Shown here: positions 24,386-37,407 of the stretch, in pieces
Layout of the letters: every line of letters begins with the position of its first letter
How positions within the stretch are numbered: the stretch's first letter is position 1
Assembly (NCBI GenBank): GCA_018825305.1
Contig: JAHJEO010000005.1
Span: 1 to 49,697 of the forward strand
Direction: 5' to 3'
DNA from: Gammaproteobacteria bacterium
Lineage (GTDB): Bacteria; Pseudomonadota; Gammaproteobacteria; Burkholderiales; Rhodocyclaceae
Length of the DNA: 49,697 bases
The notes under the pieces: generated by a model
Seen by the model: only the letters and a program-made list of their open reading frames with translations
Databases searched by the model: none
Told to the model about the DNA's origin: nothing
Made by a program: the position numbers and the translations under genes

Positions 24386-25215
24386 GCCGCGATCCAGGTC
24401 TTGAGCGCGAGCCAGAGCTTGCGCGCCGGCGGCAGCGAGACGTGCGCGCGCAGCACCGGGTAGCCGTCGCGGGCGATTTCTTCGAGCAGGGTGCGGTAGA
24501 TCGCGGCCATGATGAGGCCGGCGCGCTGGCTCTTGCGGTCGGCGGCGGGCAATTGTTCCATCGCCTTGGCGTAGTAGCCGCGGGCGCGCTCGGCCTGGAA
24601 GGCCATCAGGGCGCGGAAGGCGTCGGTCTCGCGGCTGTTGAGGATGTCGGCTTCGGTGACGCCGAAGCGTGCCAGTTCGTCCTGCGGCAGGTAGATGCGG
24701 CCGCGCCGCGCGTCCTCGCCGACGTCGCGGATGATGTTGGTGAGCTGGAAGGCCAGCCCAAGGTCGTGGGCGTACTTGAGGGTGCGGCGGTCGGTGTAGC
24801 CGAAGATTTCGGCGGCGAGCAGGCCGACCACGCTGGCGACGCGGTAGCAATAGAGGTGCAGCGCCTTGAAGTCGGCGTAGCGCGTCTGTTCCAGGTCCAT
24901 TTCCATGCCGTCGACGATCTCGGCGAGTTGCTCGGTGGGAATGGAAAAGCGGGCGCGGGCGGTGACGAGGGCCTGCATCACCGGATGCGTCGGCTGGCCG
25001 TCGTCGAGTGCGGCGACTTCGCTGCGCCACCAGGCCAGCTTGGCGCGGGCCACCAGCGGATCGGAGCATTCGTCGACGGCGTCATCCACCTCGCGGCAGA
25101 AGGCGTAGAGCGCGGTGATGGCCTGGCGCCGTTCGGGCGCGAGGAAGCGGAAGCTGTAATAGAAGCTGGAGCCGCTGGCGGCGGCGCGGTCTTCGCAGTA
25201 CTGGTCGGGGGTCAT
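24382..25215 (-). CDS. hpnD: Presqualene diphosphate synthase HpnD
   Basis: A 277-aa prenyl transferase joining two farnesyl diphosphates to presqualene diphosphate. Aspartate motifs are present: FCREVDDAVDE and LTNIIRDVGEDARRGRIYLP. The start at 25215 (MTPDQYCEDRAAASGSSF) gives the normal N-terminus. It is separated from hpnC by 112 bp of GC-rich inverted repeats. Confidence 0.93.
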   Translation of the reverse strand: MTPDQYCEDRAAASGSSFYYSFRFLAPERRQAITALYAFCREVDDAVDECSDPLVARAKLAWWRSEVAALDDGQPTHPVMQALVTARARFSIPTEQLAEIVDGMEMDLEQTRYADFKALHLYCYRVASVVGLLAAEIFGYTDRRTLKYAHDLGLAFQLTNIIRDVGEDARRGRIYLPQDELARFGVTEADILNSRETDAFRALMAFQAERARGYYAKAMEQLPAADRKSQRAGLIMAAIYRTLLEEIARDGYPVLRAHVSLPPARKLWLALKTWIAA

Positions 25216-25233
25216 GCAGCCCCCACCCCCCGG

Positions 25234-25313
25234 CCCCCGCCCTGAGGGCGGGGGTGACGGGTGTTCGCCGCTGCGCGGCTCCGGTCGGCTGGCTGCGCCG
25301 CCCTTAGGGCGGC
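25234..25313. repeat. GC-rich intergenic inverted repeats between hpnC and hpnD
   Basis: Two perfect hairpins: CCCCCGCCC-tga-GGGCGGGGG (25234-25254) and GCCGCCC-tta-GGGCGGC (25297-25313). They lie inside the hpnCDE transcript and may affect RNA stability or be an intergenic repeat family. Confidence 0.6.
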
Positions 25314-25327
25314 CCGGCGGGCGGCTG

Positions 25328-26149
25328 TCATAGCGCGCGCCACATGACAAGCGGCCAGTCGAGGGCGCCGAGCACCGGGCGACGCGAAAACACGTCGTAG
25401 CCCACGGCCTCGATCTTGTCGAGGATGCGCAGTCCGCCGGCGACGATGGCGCGGATTTCGAGGCCGATGCGGCCGGGCAGTCGCCGGCCCAGCGGTGTGC
25501 CTTCCAGCATGAGGGCGCGGGCGCGTTCGACCTGGAAACGCATCAGGCTGAAAAAGTCGGCGCTGGCGGCACGGCGCAGGATTGCGTCTTCGGCGACGTT
25601 GAAGCGCGCCAGCTCGTCTTGCGGCAGGTAGATGCGCGGCATCGGCTTGGCGGCGTCGATGCCGACGTCCTGCCAGTGGTTGATGAGCTGCAGCGCCGAG
25701 CAGACGGCGTCGGATTGGCGCAGGTTTTCCGGCGTGGCGGCGCCGAAGAGGTGCAGCAGCAGGCGGCCGACCGGATTGGCCGAGCGGCGGCAGTAATCCA
25801 TGAGTTCGGCGAAGTCGGCATAGCGTGTCTTGGCGACATCTTGGGCGAAGGCGTCGAGCAGGTCGCGGAAGAGTTGCAGGGGCAGGTCGTAGCGGCCGAT
25901 GACGGGCCGCAGGCGCAGGAAAATCGGGTGTTGCGTCGGGGCGCCGTTGGCGACGGCATCGAGTTCGCGGCGGTAGCCGTCGAGCAGGGCCAGGCGCTCG
26001 GTGGCGGGCAGGTCGCCTTCGTCGGCCAAGTCGTCGGCGCTGCGGGCAAAAGCGTAGATGGCGGCGACCGGTTCACGCAACGCGGCCGGCAACAGAATCG
26101 ATGCAACGGGGAAGTTCTCGTAGTGGGTACGATGAAGATCGGCGGCCAT
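25328..26149 (-). CDS. hpnC: Hydroxysqualene synthase HpnC
   Basis: A 273-aa squalene-synthase-like enzyme converting presqualene diphosphate to hydroxysqualene. N-terminal HYENFPVASILLPAALREPV and the motifs FARSADDLADEGD and LINHWQDVGIDAAKPMPRIY are typical. First gene of hpnCDE; the tRNA-Leu starts 36 bp before it in the opposite direction. The dispersed repeat encodes LRRAASADFF (residues ~192-201) just before the conserved LMRFQVERAR helix. No hopene cyclase is in the window. Confidence 0.92.
   Translation of the reverse strand: MAADLHRTHYENFPVASILLPAALREPVAAIYAFARSADDLADEGDLPATERLALLDGYRRELDAVANGAPTQHPIFLRLRPVIGRYDLPLQLFRDLLDAFAQDVAKTRYADFAELMDYCRRSANPVGRLLLHLFGAATPENLRQSDAVCSALQLINHWQDVGIDAAKPMPRIYLPQDELARFNVAEDAILRRAASADFFSLMRFQVERARALMLEGTPLGRRLPGRIGLEIRAIVAGGLRILDKIEAVGYDVFSRRPVLGALDWPLVMWRAL
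25551..25575 (+). repeat. Dispersed 24-bp repeat, copy 5 (hpnC)
   Basis: Plus-strand copy with one mismatch (GGGAC to GGCAC), antisense to hpnC. It encodes RAASADFF, the same phase as in pheT but different from the tlpA-like copy. Confidence 0.78.
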
Positions 26150-26185
26150 GAGCGCGGCCAGTATATCGGGTAAAATTGGCGGTTC

Positions 26186-26270
26186 GCGAGGGTGGCGGAA
26201 TTGGTAGACGCACTGGATTTAGGTTCCAGCGCCGCGAGGCGTAAGGGTTCGAGTCCCTTCCCTCGCACCA
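26186..26270 (+). tRNA. tRNA-Leu (anticodon TAG)
   Basis: An 85-nt class II tRNA. Acceptor arms GCGAGGG/CCCTCGC, D-loop with GGTAGACG, anticodon stem CTGGA with loop TTTAGGT (TAG), a long variable arm, T-loop GTTCGAGTC and an encoded CCA. It precedes tig, as in many betaproteobacteria. Confidence 0.97.
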
Positions 26271-26313
26271 CGCCACAGACCATCAAATTCAGCAAGCCAA
26301 TCAAGGATTCTTC

Positions 26314-27645
26314 ATGGAAACGACCCAAGCTGCCGTCCCGGCTCCCAGTGCTCCGAGTGCCCCCAGTGCGCTAGAGCGCCGCATCGAGATGGCGGTGCCG
26401 TTGGCCGATATTGACAAGGAAGTGGCGCAGCGCCTCAAGCACATCGCCAAGACCACCAAGATGCCGGGTTTCCGTCCCGGCAAGGTGCCGATGAAAATGG
26501 TGGAGCAGAGCTACGGCGGCCAGGCACGGTCCGAGGCGGTGGGTGCGGCGGTCGAGCGGGCATTTTCCGAGAAGGTGCGTGAAGATAATCTGCGCGTCGC
26601 CGGCTATCCGCGCATCGAGCCGAAGAATGTCGCCAACGACACGCAGTTCGAGTTTACGGCGATCTTCGAGGTCTATCCCGACGTGCAACTGGGCGACATC
26701 TCCGCCAAGGAAATCGAGAAGGCCACGCTGGTCGTGACCGACGCCGAGGTGGACAAGACCATCGAGGTGTTGCGCCAGCAGCGCACGACATTCGAACCTG
26801 TCGAGCGAGCCTCGGCCAAGGGCGATCGCATGGTGATCGATTTCGTCGGTCGCAAGAATGGCGAGGAATTCCAGGGCGGCAAGGCCGAGAACTTCACTGT
26901 GGAGGTCGGTGGCGGCCGCATGCTGCCGGAGTTCGAGGCGGCAATCGAGGGCCTGGCCCCGGCGGCGCAGAAAACCTTCGACGTCAAGTTTCCCGATGAC
27001 TACAACGTCCCCGAGCTGAACGGCCAGACCGTTCAGTTCGACGTCACCGTGCGCGCCGTGCAGGGCCCGCGCCTGCCCGAGCTCGATGCCGACTTTGCCA
27101 AGGCTTTGGGCATCGCCGACGGCGACCTGGTGAAAATGCGTCAGGAAGTCAAGGCCAACCTCGAGCGCGAAGTCAAGAAGCGCCTGCAGGCCCGCATCAA
27201 GAACCAGGTGATGGATGCGCTGCTCGAAGTGAACCCCATCGACGTGCCGCAGGCGCTGGTCGAAATGGAGTCGCAGCAGATGGCTGAGGCGGCCAAAAAG
27301 GATCTCGAGTCGCGCGGCGCCGCCATCAAGAACATGCCGGTCGAGCCGAGCTGGTTCACCGAGCAGGCCACTCGCCGCGTCAAGCTCGGTCTGGTGCTGG
27401 CCGAACTGGTCAAGGCCAAGGATCTGCACGCCAAGCCGGATCAGGTCAAGTCTATCGTCGAGGATTTCTCCGAGACCTTCGAGGACCCGAAGGAAGTGGT
27501 GCGCTGGTATTACTCGCAGCCGCAGCGTCTGGCCGAGGCCGAGGCGCTGGCCATGGAAAACAACGTGGTTGATTGGGCGCTGGCCAATGCCAAGGTGACC
27601 GAGAAGGCCGTTGGTTTTGACGAGTTGATGGGTAATCAGGCATGA
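26314..27645 (+). CDS. tig: Trigger factor
   Basis: A 443-aa ribosome-associated chaperone and prolyl isomerase. The ribosome-binding signature GFRPGKVP is in [20 protein letters not shown]. The FKBP domain lies at ~160-250 ([20 protein letters not shown]), followed by the helical C-terminal domain. It has a short Pro/Ser/Ala run at the N-terminus (PSAPSAPSA) that most homologues lack. Its stop overlaps the clpP start (ATGA), consistent with the conserved tig-clpP-clpX-lon operon. Confidence 0.96.
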   Translation: METTQAAVPAPSAPSAPSALERRIEMAVPLADIDKEVAQRLKHIAKTTKMPGFRPGKVPMKMVEQSYGGQARSEAVGAAVERAFSEKVREDNLRVAGYPRIEPKNVANDTQFEFTAIFEVYPDVQLGDISAKEIEKATLVVTDAEVDKTIEVLRQQRTTFEPVERASAKGDRMVIDFVGRKNGEEFQGGKAENFTVEVGGGRMLPEFEAAIEGLAPAAQKTFDVKFPDDYNVPELNGQTVQFDVTVRAVQGPRLPELDADFAKALGIADGDLVKMRQEVKANLEREVKKRLQARIKNQVMDALLEVNPIDVPQALVEMESQQMAEAAKKDLESRGAAIKNMPVEPSWFTEQATRRVKLGLVLAELVKAKDLHAKPDQVKSIVEDFSETFEDPKEVVRWYYSQPQRLAEAEALAMENNVVDWALANAKVTEKAVGFDELMGNQA

Positions 27646-28295
27646 TCCTAGGCATGAACGCCAACGAAATGCTTAATCCCAGCGATCCCCAAATGCTCGG
27701 CATGATCCCGATGGTCATCGAGACCAGCGGCCGTGGCGAGCGCGCCTACGACATCTACTCGCGCCTGCTCAAGGAGCGCGTGATCTTTCTGGTCGGCCCG
27801 GTCAATGACATGACGGCCAACCTGGTGGTCGCGCAGTTGCTGTTCCTCGAATCGGAAAATCCGGACAAGGACATCTACCTCTACATCAACTCCCCCGGCG
27901 GATCGGTGACGGCCGGCATGGCCATCTACGACACCATGCAGTTCATCAAGCCTGCCGTTTCCACGCTGTGCATCGGCCAGGCCGCCTCGATGGGTGCCTT
28001 CCTGCTGGCGGCGGGCGAGAAGGGCAAGCGCTACTGCCTGCCCAATTCGCGCGTGATGATCCACCAGCCGATGGGCGGCTTTCAGGGGCAGGCCTCTGAC
28101 ATCGAGATCCACGCCAAGGAAATTCTTTTCCTCAAGCAAAAGCTCAACGACATGCTGGCCCGGCACACCGGCCAGTTGATCGAGCGCATCGAACGAGACA
28201 CCGACCGCGACAATTTCCTCTCGGCCGAGGCCGCCGCGGAATACGGTCTGGTCGATAAAGTACTGAACAGCCGCGCCGAAGCTGCCACCAACTGA
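27642..28295 (+). CDS. clpP: ATP-dependent Clp protease proteolytic subunit
   Basis: A 217-aa serine peptidase forming the ClpP barrel. Catalytic triad visible: Ser in [11 protein letters not shown], His in VMIHQPMGG, Asp in RDTDRDNF. The start at 27642 overlaps tig by 4 bp; ATG 27654 (MNANEMLN) is a possible alternative. Works with ClpX encoded 44 bp downstream. Confidence 0.96.
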   Translation: MILGMNANEMLNPSDPQMLGMIPMVIETSGRGERAYDIYSRLLKERVIFLVGPVNDMTANLVVAQLLFLESENPDKDIYLYINSPGGSVTAGMAIYDTMQFIKPAVSTLCIGQAASMGAFLLAAGEKGKRYCLPNSRVMIHQPMGGFQGQASDIEIHAKEILFLKQKLNDMLARHTGQLIERIERDTDRDNFLSAEAAAEYGLVDKVLNSRAEAATN

Positions 28296-28339
28296 ATTGA
28301 GTAGCGGGCGCCCGTAGCAACCCACGGAGAACCACGGCA

Positions 28340-29632
28340 ATGGCAGACAAGAAAATAAGCGGTGGCAGCGGCGGCGGCAACGAAAAGTTGCTGTATTGCT
28401 CCTTCTGCGGCAAGAGCCAGCACGAAGTAAAAAAGCTCATCGCCGGCCCGTCGGTATTCATCTGCGACGAGTGCATCGATCTCTGCAACGACATCATTCG
28501 CGACGAGATATCGGCTGAGCCGGGCGGCAAGTCGGCAGGCGACCTGCCGACGCCCCCCGAAATTCGCGGCCTGCTCGATTCCTACGTGATCGGCCAGGAA
28601 CAGGCGAAGAAAATTCTTGCCGTGGCCGTTTACAACCACTACAAGCGCCTGCGCCACAAGGAGAAGAAGTCCGGCAGTGACGAGGTGGAACTGGCCAAGA
28701 GCAATATTCTGCTGATCGGCCCCACCGGTTCCGGCAAGACGCTGCTGGCGCAGACGCTGGCGCGCACGCTCAACGTGCCCTTCGTCATGGCCGATGCAAC
28801 GACGCTGACCGAGGCGGGCTATGTCGGCGAGGACGTCGAGAACATCATCCAGAAGCTGCTGCAGAAGTGCGACTATGAAGTCGAGAAGGCACAGCAGGGC
28901 ATCGTGTACATCGACGAGATCGACAAAATCTCGCGCAAGTCCGACAACCCGTCGATTACCCGTGACGTTTCGGGCGAAGGCGTGCAACAGGCGCTGCTCA
29001 AGCTGATTGAGGGTACGGTGGCCAGCGTACCGCCGCAGGGCGGGCGCAAGCATCCGAACCAGGACTTTGTCCAGCTCGACACCACCAACATCCTGTTTAT
29101 CTGCGGCGGCGCCTTTGACGGCCTGGAGAAGGTGATCCGCAACCGCTCGGAGAAGGGCGGCATGGGCTTTGCCGCCGAGGTCAAGAGCAAGGAAGACAAG
29201 AAGGCGATCGGCGAAGTGCTGCGCGGCGTCGAGCCGGAGGACCTGATCAAGTACGGTCTTATCCCCGAGCTGATCGGCCGTCTGCCGGTGGTCGCGACAC
29301 TCGAAGAGCTCAAGGAGGAGGCGCTGGTGCAGATTCTTCTCGAGCCCAAGAACGCCTTGATCAAGCAATACCAGAAACTTTTCTCGATGGAAGGTGCCGA
29401 ATTAGAGGTAAGGCCCGCCGCCCTGCAGGCGATCGCCCGCAAGGCGATCAAGCGCAAGACCGGTGCTCGTGGCCTGCGTTCCATTCTCGAACAGGCTTTG
29501 CTCGACACCATGTACGAACTGCCGGCCATGGATAACGTCACCAAGGTCGTCATCGACGAGAACACCATCGAGTCGAGCGGCCAGCCCCTGCTGATCTACG
29601 CCGACCAGCCCAAGGTGTCCGGCTCCAACTGA
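28340..29632 (+). CDS. clpX: ClpX unfoldase
   Basis: A 430-aa AAA+ unfoldase. N-terminal zinc domain ([14 protein letters not shown]...CDECIDLC), Walker A GPTGSGKT, Walker [14 protein letters not shown]-type ClpP-binding loop near [11 protein letters not shown] and sensor 2 [10 protein letters not shown]. It delivers tagged proteins to ClpP. The length is normal for the family. Confidence 0.97.
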   Translation: MADKKISGGSGGGNEKLLYCSFCGKSQHEVKKLIAGPSVFICDECIDLCNDIIRDEISAEPGGKSAGDLPTPPEIRGLLDSYVIGQEQAKKILAVAVYNHYKRLRHKEKKSGSDEVELAKSNILLIGPTGSGKTLLAQTLARTLNVPFVMADATTLTEAGYVGEDVENIIQKLLQKCDYEVEKAQQGIVYIDEIDKISRKSDNPSITRDVSGEGVQQALLKLIEGTVASVPPQGGRKHPNQDFVQLDTTNILFICGGAFDGLEKVIRNRSEKGGMGFAAEVKSKEDKKAIGEVLRGVEPEDLIKYGLIPELIGRLPVVATLEELKEEALVQILLEPKNALIKQYQKLFSMEGAELEVRPAALQAIARKAIKRKTGARGLRSILEQALLDTMYELPAMDNVTKVVIDENTIESSGQPLLIYADQPKVSGSN

Positions 29633-29677
29633 TCCGGCGGGTTCGGATGGGGCGTCGGCAAGGGTGCTCCGGCGCGG

Positions 29678-29705
29678 GTTGATCGCCGGCAAACCGTCCC
29701 CATGT
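29678..29705 (+). promoter_or_regulatory. Sigma-32-type heat-shock promoter of lon
   Basis: A TTGATC-like -35 element (29679-29684) and CCCCATGT -10 element (29698-29705) are 13 bp apart. They closely parallel the E. coli lon heat-shock promoter (GTTGAA ... CCCCAT). Confidence 0.6.
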
Positions 29706-29731
29706 GCTGGGGGCAGTCTTACTAAAAGGAC

Positions 29732-32170
<2,439 letters not shown>

Positions 32171-32231
32171 GCAGCCTTTGCGTGGCGGCCGGACCTGATA
32201 GAATTCGGCCGCTCCATCGAAGTCACAGAGA

Positions 32232-32307
32232 GGGCGCTTAGCTCAGTTGGTAGAGCGTCTGCCTTACACGCAGAATGTCGGCGGTTCGAGCCCGTCAGCG
32301 CCCACCA
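32232..32307 (+). tRNA. tRNA-Val (anticodon TAC)
   Basis: A 76-nt tRNA. Acceptor GGGCGCT/AGCGCCC, anticodon stem CTGCC/... with loop CTTACAC (TAC), T-loop GTTCGAGC, encoded CCA. Confidence 0.97.
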
Positions 32308-32333
32308 AGAATTGATTCACAGGCAGCAAGAAG

Positions 32334-32376
32334 AAGGCCGAAATCCTGGGTAGTTTTCAGGATTTCGGCCTTTTTT
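32334..32376. terminator. Bidirectional intrinsic terminator after tRNA-Val and ppdK
   Basis: A 15-bp stem AAGGCCGAAATCCTG with CAGGATTTCGGCCTT, a 9-nt loop and T-runs on both strands, between convergent tRNA-Val and ppdK. Confidence 0.9.
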
Positions 32377-32421
32377 CATGCTTCGCCATCTCTTCTCGGG
32401 CTTGCACCCGAGGAATTGCGA

Positions 32422-35217
32422 TCAGGCGTTGGCGCCCTTTGCCGTCACTCCGAGCAGTTGCGCCTGTGCCGCAGCCAGGCGGGCAATGGGGACGCGGGGC
32501 CCGGAGCATGAAACGTAGTTGAGGCCGATCTCGTGGCAGAAAGCGATCGACTCGGGATGGCCGCCGTGTTCGCCGCAGATGCCGATCTTGAGGTCGGGGC
32601 GGGTGGCGCGACCGCGCTCGACGGCGATCTTCATGACTTCGCCGACACCCTTGATGTCGAGCACCTCGAAGGGGTTGTCCTCAAGGATGCCGGTTTCGTT
32701 GTAGGCCGGCAGGAATTTGTTCTCCGCATCCTCGCGCGAGAAGGAGAACGTCGCCTGGGTCAGGTCGTTGGTACCGAAGGAGAAGAACTCGGCATCCTCG
32801 GCCATGCGCCCGGCGCGCATGCAGGCGCGTACCACTTCGAGCATGCTGCCGAACTTGTACTGCACATCGATGCCGTGCGTGAGTACGACAATCTTGTGGA
32901 TGCGCTGGACGTAGCTGTGGATGCGCATGAGCTCTTCAACGGTGGCGACCTGCGGCACCATGATCTCGGGGTAGACCTCGATGCCTTCCTTGGCGCACAG
33001 TGCGGCTGCCTCGAGGACGGCCTGGATCTGCATCGAGTAGATCTCGGGGAAGGTGATGCCGAGACGCACGCCGCGGTGGCCGAGCATGGGGTTCACTTCG
33101 GCCAGGGAACGGACCTTGCGCAGCGTCTTTTCCTTCTTGCTGATCACGTCCTCTTCGAGATGCGATTCCTTGAATACATCCATGGCTTCGTTGAGGCGGC
33201 CGAGTCCGTCGGCATACTTCTGGTAGAGGCCGGGGTTGAGCAGCTTCAGCGTGTCCGGCAACTCCTCGATGCCCTTGATGGTGTCCTTCAGATGCCGCAG
33301 ATGGGTGATTTCCATTTCCAGTTGGGCCGCAGTCGGCAGGAACTCGTGCATCGGCGGATCGAGTAACCGCACCGTGACCGGCAGACCCTTCATGGCTTTG
33401 AAAATGCCCTTGAAATCGTTGCGCTGGATCGGTAGCAGGCGGTCGAGTGCGGCCTGCCGCTCTTCGAGGGTGTCGGCGAGGATCATTTCCTGCACGATGG
33501 GCAGGCGGTCGGTGCTGTTGAACATGCGCTCGGTGCGGCACAGGCCGATGCCCCTGGCGCCGAAGGCGCGAGCCTTGACGGCGTCGGTCGGAGTATCGGC
33601 GTTGGCGCGGACTTCGAGGCGCGCGGCGGCGTCGGCCCAAGCTAGCAGGACGTTGAGTTCCTCGGAGACTTCTGGCGCGACCGTCGGCACTTCGCCGGCA
33701 TAAACATGGCCCGTACCCCCATCGATGGTGATGACATCGCCTTCGTGCAGCGTCATGTCGCCGATCGTGGCCTTGCGCGCAAAATCGTCGATGTGGATGG
33801 CCTCACAACCGGAAACACAGGCCTTGCCCATGCCGCGGGCCACAACGGCTGCATGGGAGGTCTTGCCGCCGCGGCTGGTGAGGATGCCTTGTGCCTGGAA
33901 GAAACCGTGGATGTCCTCCGGCTTGGTTTCCTCGCGCACGAGGATGATTTTCTCGCCCTTGCGGCCGCGTGATTCAGCAGTGTCGGCATCGAACACGATG
34001 TGGCCCGAGGCGGCGCCGGGTGACGCCGGCAGGCCCTGCGCCAGCGATTTTCCCTTGAAGTTCGGCGCAAGCTGGGGCACTAGCAACTGCTCCAGCATCG
34101 AAGGGTGCGTACGCAGCAGCGCCTGCTCGGTGGTGATCAGCCCTTCGTTGCACATTTCGACCGACGTGCGCACCATGGCGCGGGCATTCATCTTGCCGTT
34201 GCGGGTTTGCAGGCAGTAGAGGACACCCTTCTCAATGGTGAACTCGAAGTCCTGCACTTCCTTGTAGTGTGTTTCGAGGCGATTGTGCAGTTGGACCAGT
34301 TGGTCGTAGATCTCCGGCATTTCCTGCGCCATCTCGGCGATGGGTTTGGGCGTGCGGATACCGGCGACGACGTCCTCGCCCTGGGCATTGACCAGATATT
34401 CGCCATAGAGCAGGTTTTCGCCGGTGCCGGGGTTGCGGGTAAAACCGACGCCGGTGCCCGAGTCGTTGCCCATGTTGCCGAAGACCATGGTGACGATATT
34501 GACTGCCGTGCCGTTGGCCATGGCCGGCGTGATCTTGAACTGCTTGCGATAGTCGATGGCGCGCTTGCGGTTCCAGGAGCGGAATACCGCCTTGATGGCG
34601 ATTTCGAGTTGCTCGAAGGGATCCTGCGGGAAAGGTTTTCCCGACTGGCGCTGAACGATGGCAAGAAAGGCTTCGGCCAGTTCCTTGAGGTGCGCGGCCT
34701 TCAGATCCACATCCTGCCGCGCCTGATAGGCCGACTTGATTTCGGCCATTTTTTCGTCGAAGGGCTCGTCCGGGATGTTGAGCGCGATCTTGGCAAAGAG
34801 CTGGATGAAGCGGCGATAGGCGTCCCAGGCGAAGCGCTCGTTGCCGGTCTGCTTGATCAGTCCTTGCAGCGAGGTTTCGTTGAGGCCGAGATTGAGGATG
34901 GTGTCCATCATGCCGGGCATCGACATGGCCGAGCCGGAGCGGACCGAGACGAGCAGGGGATTCTCACCGGAACCGAAGCCCTTGCCGGTCTTGGTTTCGA
35001 GTTCGGTCATCTGCTTGTGTACACCGTCCATCACGCCGTCCGGCAGGCGATTGTTTTCCAGGAAGGCGATGCACGCCTCGGTGGTGATGATGAAACCTGG
35101 CGGGACATTGAGACCGATCTGCGTCATTTCGCAAAGATTCGCACCCTTGCCGCCCAGCAGCATCTTGTTCTTGCCGTCGCCTTCCTCGAAGGAGAAGATC
35201 ATCTTGCTCTTGGCCAT
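32422..35217 (-). CDS. ppdK: Pyruvate, phosphate dikinase
   Basis: A 931-aa enzyme interconverting pyruvate + ATP + Pi and phosphoenolpyruvate + AMP + PPi. The N-terminal ATP-grasp region has KMLLGGKGANLCEM and VRSGSAMSMPGMMDTILNLG. The central phospho-His domain has RGGKTSHAAVVARGMGKACV (His in TSHAA). The C-terminal PEP domain has GICGEHGGHPESI. The start at 35217 follows a GGAG-type ribosome site; the longer frame upstream is not supported. It runs divergent from thrS across 246 bp holding both promoters. Confidence 0.96.
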   Translation of the reverse strand: MAKSKMIFSFEEGDGKNKMLLGGKGANLCEMTQIGLNVPPGFIITTEACIAFLENNRLPDGVMDGVHKQMTELETKTGKGFGSGENPLLVSVRSGSAMSMPGMMDTILNLGLNETSLQGLIKQTGNERFAWDAYRRFIQLFAKIALNIPDEPFDEKMAEIKSAYQARQDVDLKAAHLKELAEAFLAIVQRQSGKPFPQDPFEQLEIAIKAVFRSWNRKRAIDYRKQFKITPAMANGTAVNIVTMVFGNMGNDSGTGVGFTRNPGTGENLLYGEYLVNAQGEDVVAGIRTPKPIAEMAQEMPEIYDQLVQLHNRLETHYKEVQDFEFTIEKGVLYCLQTRNGKMNARAMVRTSVEMCNEGLITTEQALLRTHPSMLEQLLVPQLAPNFKGKSLAQGLPASPGAASGHIVFDADTAESRGRKGEKIILVREETKPEDIHGFFQAQGILTSRGGKTSHAAVVARGMGKACVSGCEAIHIDDFARKATIGDMTLHEGDVITIDGGTGHVYAGEVPTVAPEVSEELNVLLAWADAAARLEVRANADTPTDAVKARAFGARGIGLCRTERMFNSTDRLPIVQEMILADTLEERQAALDRLLPIQRNDFKGIFKAMKGLPVTVRLLDPPMHEFLPTAAQLEMEITHLRHLKDTIKGIEELPDTLKLLNPGLYQKYADGLGRLNEAMDVFKESHLEEDVISKKEKTLRKVRSLAEVNPMLGHRGVRLGITFPEIYSMQIQAVLEAAALCAKEGIEVYPEIMVPQVATVEELMRIHSYVQRIHKIVVLTHGIDVQYKFGSMLEVVRACMRAGRMAEDAEFFSFGTNDLTQATFSFSREDAENKFLPAYNETGILEDNPFEVLDIKGVGEVMKIAVERGRATRPDLKIGICGEHGGHPESIAFCHEIGLNYVSCSGPRVPIARLAAAQAQLLGVTAKGANA

Positions 35218-35463
35218 CTCACACTCCTGTTTAGTATTTATTGCACAGCAGCAAACTGGGAAAGGATAAATCATTTCAGGCAATGCTGGCAATGATGTGC
35301 CGCAATGCAGCATATTTCTCCCGGCGATTGCTGCCCCGCGCGGTTTCGTGAGAAAATTCCGGCCCATTCGAGAAGGCGGCAATGGACCCGGGGCGGAAAG
35401 CCTTCATGGCGCTTACCGCCCTGTTATTTTTGCTTTTTCTGAGTCAAGACGGAGTCCCACGCA

Positions 35464-37380
35464 ATGCCGGTAATTACCCTGCCTGATGGATCGAAACGCG
35501 AATATCCCGAGCCGCTTACCGTGGCCGAGGTCGCGGCGTCCATTGGCCCGGGACTGGCAAAGTCGGCGCTGGCGGGACGGCTCGACGGGCGCCTGGTCGA
35601 TACCTCGTGTCGCATCGAGGGTGATGCCGCCCTCGCCATCATCACCGACCGGGATGCCGATGGCGTCGAGATCATCCGCCACTCGACGGCACACCTGCTC
35701 GCATATGCCGTGAAGGAGTTGTTTCCCGAGGCCCAGGTGACCATCGGGCCGGTGATCGACAAGGGTTTCTATTACGATTTCGCCTACAAACGGGGTTTTA
35801 CGCCGGAAGACCTTGCCGCCATCGAAAAGCGCATGGCCGAGCTGGCGAAGAAGGATTTCCCCGTCACGCGCGAAGTCTGGCAACGCGACAAGGCGGTCGA
35901 GTTCTTCAAGGGCATAGGCGAGCACTACAAGGCGGAACTGATCGCGGCGATTCCCGCCGACCAAGAGGTCTCGCTTTACCGCGAGGGCGATTTCATCGAT
36001 CTCTGCCGCGGGCCGCACGTGCCGTCCACGGGCAAGCTCAAGGCCTTCAAGCTGATGAAGGTTGCCGGTGCCTACTGGCGCGGCGACTCGAAGAATGAGC
36101 AACTCCAGCGCATCTACGGTACCGCCTGGGCGAAGAGGGAGGAACTCGACGCCCATCTCCACATGCTGGAAGAAGCCGAGAAGCGCGACCACCGCAAGCT
36201 GGGCCGGGCGCTCGATCTGTTCCACCTGCAGGAAGAGGCGCCCGGACTCGTCTTCTGGCATCCGCACGGCTGGACGGTCTGGCAGGAAATCGAACAGTAC
36301 ATGCGCAAGGTTTATCGCGACAACGGCTACCAGGAGGTGCGGTGTCCGCAGATTCTCGATCGTACCCTGTGGGAGAAGTCCGGCCACTGGGAGCATTACA
36401 AGGACAACATGTTCACCACGGAGTCGGAGACGCGCGATTACGCCATCAAGCCGATGAACTGCCCTGGCCATGTACAGATTTTCAACACCGACGTCCGCTC
36501 CTACCGCGACCTGCCGCTGCGCTACGGTGAGTTCGGCTCCTGCCACCGCAACGAGCCGTCGGGCGCGCTGCATGGCGTGATGCGGGTGCGCGGTTTCACG
36601 CAGGACGATGGCCACGTCTTCTGCACCGAAGACCAGATCCAGTCCGAGGTGACGGCTTTCAACGCGCAGGTCCGAGCGGTCTATGCCGATTTCGGTTTCC
36701 ACGACGTTGCCGTCAAGTTGGCACTTCGGCCAGACGGGCGTGTCGGTGATGACGTGCAGTGGGACAAGGCGGAGGATGCACTGAGGGCATCACTCCGGGC
36801 CAGCGGCCTGGAGTGGGAGGAACTGCCGGGCGAAGGCGCCTTCTACGGCCCCAAGATCGAGTTCCACGTCAAGGATGCAATCGGCCGCTCCTGGCAGTGT
36901 GGCACCATGCAGGTCGACTTCTCGATGCCGGAGCGCCTCGATGCCGTATTTGTCGGAGAAGACAACGCCCGCCACACGCCGGTGATGCTGCATCGCGCGA
37001 TTCTCGGCTCGCTGGAACGCTTCATCGGCATTCTCATCGAAAACCATGCCGGCGCGTTCCCGCTGTGGCTGGCGCCGGTGCAGGTCGTGGTGATGAGTAT
37101 TTCCGAGCATCAGGAGGATTACGCCGCATCTGTGGCGGAAATGTTGCGTGGCGCCGGCATGCGTGTCGATCTAGATTTGCGCAGCGAGAAAATTAGCTAT
37201 AAAATCCGCGAACATAGCTTGTTGAAGCGGCCTTACTTCATTGTCATTGGCGACAAGGAAAAAGCCGCAGGATTGGTCGCCGTGCGTGCCCGGGGCAATC
37301 AGGATCTTGGGCAGATGTCCCCTGAAGTCTTGATCGAGCGCTTGCTGACAGAGAAGGCCAGCAGGGGCGCGGCGTCCTGA
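35464..37380 (+). CDS. thrS: Threonyl-tRNA synthetase
   Basis: A 638-aa class II synthetase. TGS domain at the N-terminus ([20 protein letters not shown]), SAD/editing domain with [16 protein letters not shown], and catalytic domain with [30 protein letters not shown] and [20 protein letters not shown]. It heads the thrS-infC-rpmI-rplT block. The dispersed repeat encodes AKSALAGR in the TGS domain, where relatives usually read AKAALAGK-like sequence, so only a few residues deviate. Confidence 0.97.
   Translation: MPVITLPDGSKREYPEPLTVAEVAASIGPGLAKSALAGRLDGRLVDTSCRIEGDAALAIITDRDADGVEIIRHSTAHLLAYAVKELFPEAQVTIGPVIDKGFYYDFAYKRGFTPEDLAAIEKRMAELAKKDFPVTREVWQRDKAVEFFKGIGEHYKAELIAAIPADQEVSLYREGDFIDLCRGPHVPSTGKLKAFKLMKVAGAYWRGDSKNEQLQRIYGTAWAKREELDAHLHMLEEAEKRDHRKLGRALDLFHLQEEAPGLVFWHPHGWTVWQEIEQYMRKVYRDNGYQEVRCPQILDRTLWEKSGHWEHYKDNMFTTESETRDYAIKPMNCPGHVQIFNTDVRSYRDLPLRYGEFGSCHRNEPSGALHGVMRVRGFTQDDGHVFCTEDQIQSEVTAFNAQVRAVYADFGFHDVAVKLALRPDGRVGDDVQWDKAEDALRASLRASGLEWEELPGEGAFYGPKIEFHVKDAIGRSWQCGTMQVDFSMPERLDAVFVGEDNARHTPVMLHRAILGSLERFIGILIENHAGAFPLWLAPVQVVVMSISEHQEDYAASVAEMLRGAGMRVDLDLRSEKISYKIREHSLLKRPYFIVIGDKEKAAGLVAVRARGNQDLGQMSPEVLIERLLTEKASRGAAS
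35557..35581 (+). repeat. Dispersed 24-bp repeat, copy 6 (thrS)
   Basis: Plus-strand copy, one mismatch. Twenty-five bases are identical to copy 4 at 20192-20216. It is read in another phase (AKSALAGRL) within the N-terminal TGS domain. Confidence 0.78.
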
Positions 37381-37407
37381 TTTTTGTTTTTTATGGAGAA
37401 CTGAACC

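Noticed and set aside
26073-26276. Minus-strand frame containing GRDSNPYASRRWNLNP
   Set aside because: It is a translation of the antisense of tRNA-Leu, a common spurious annotation.
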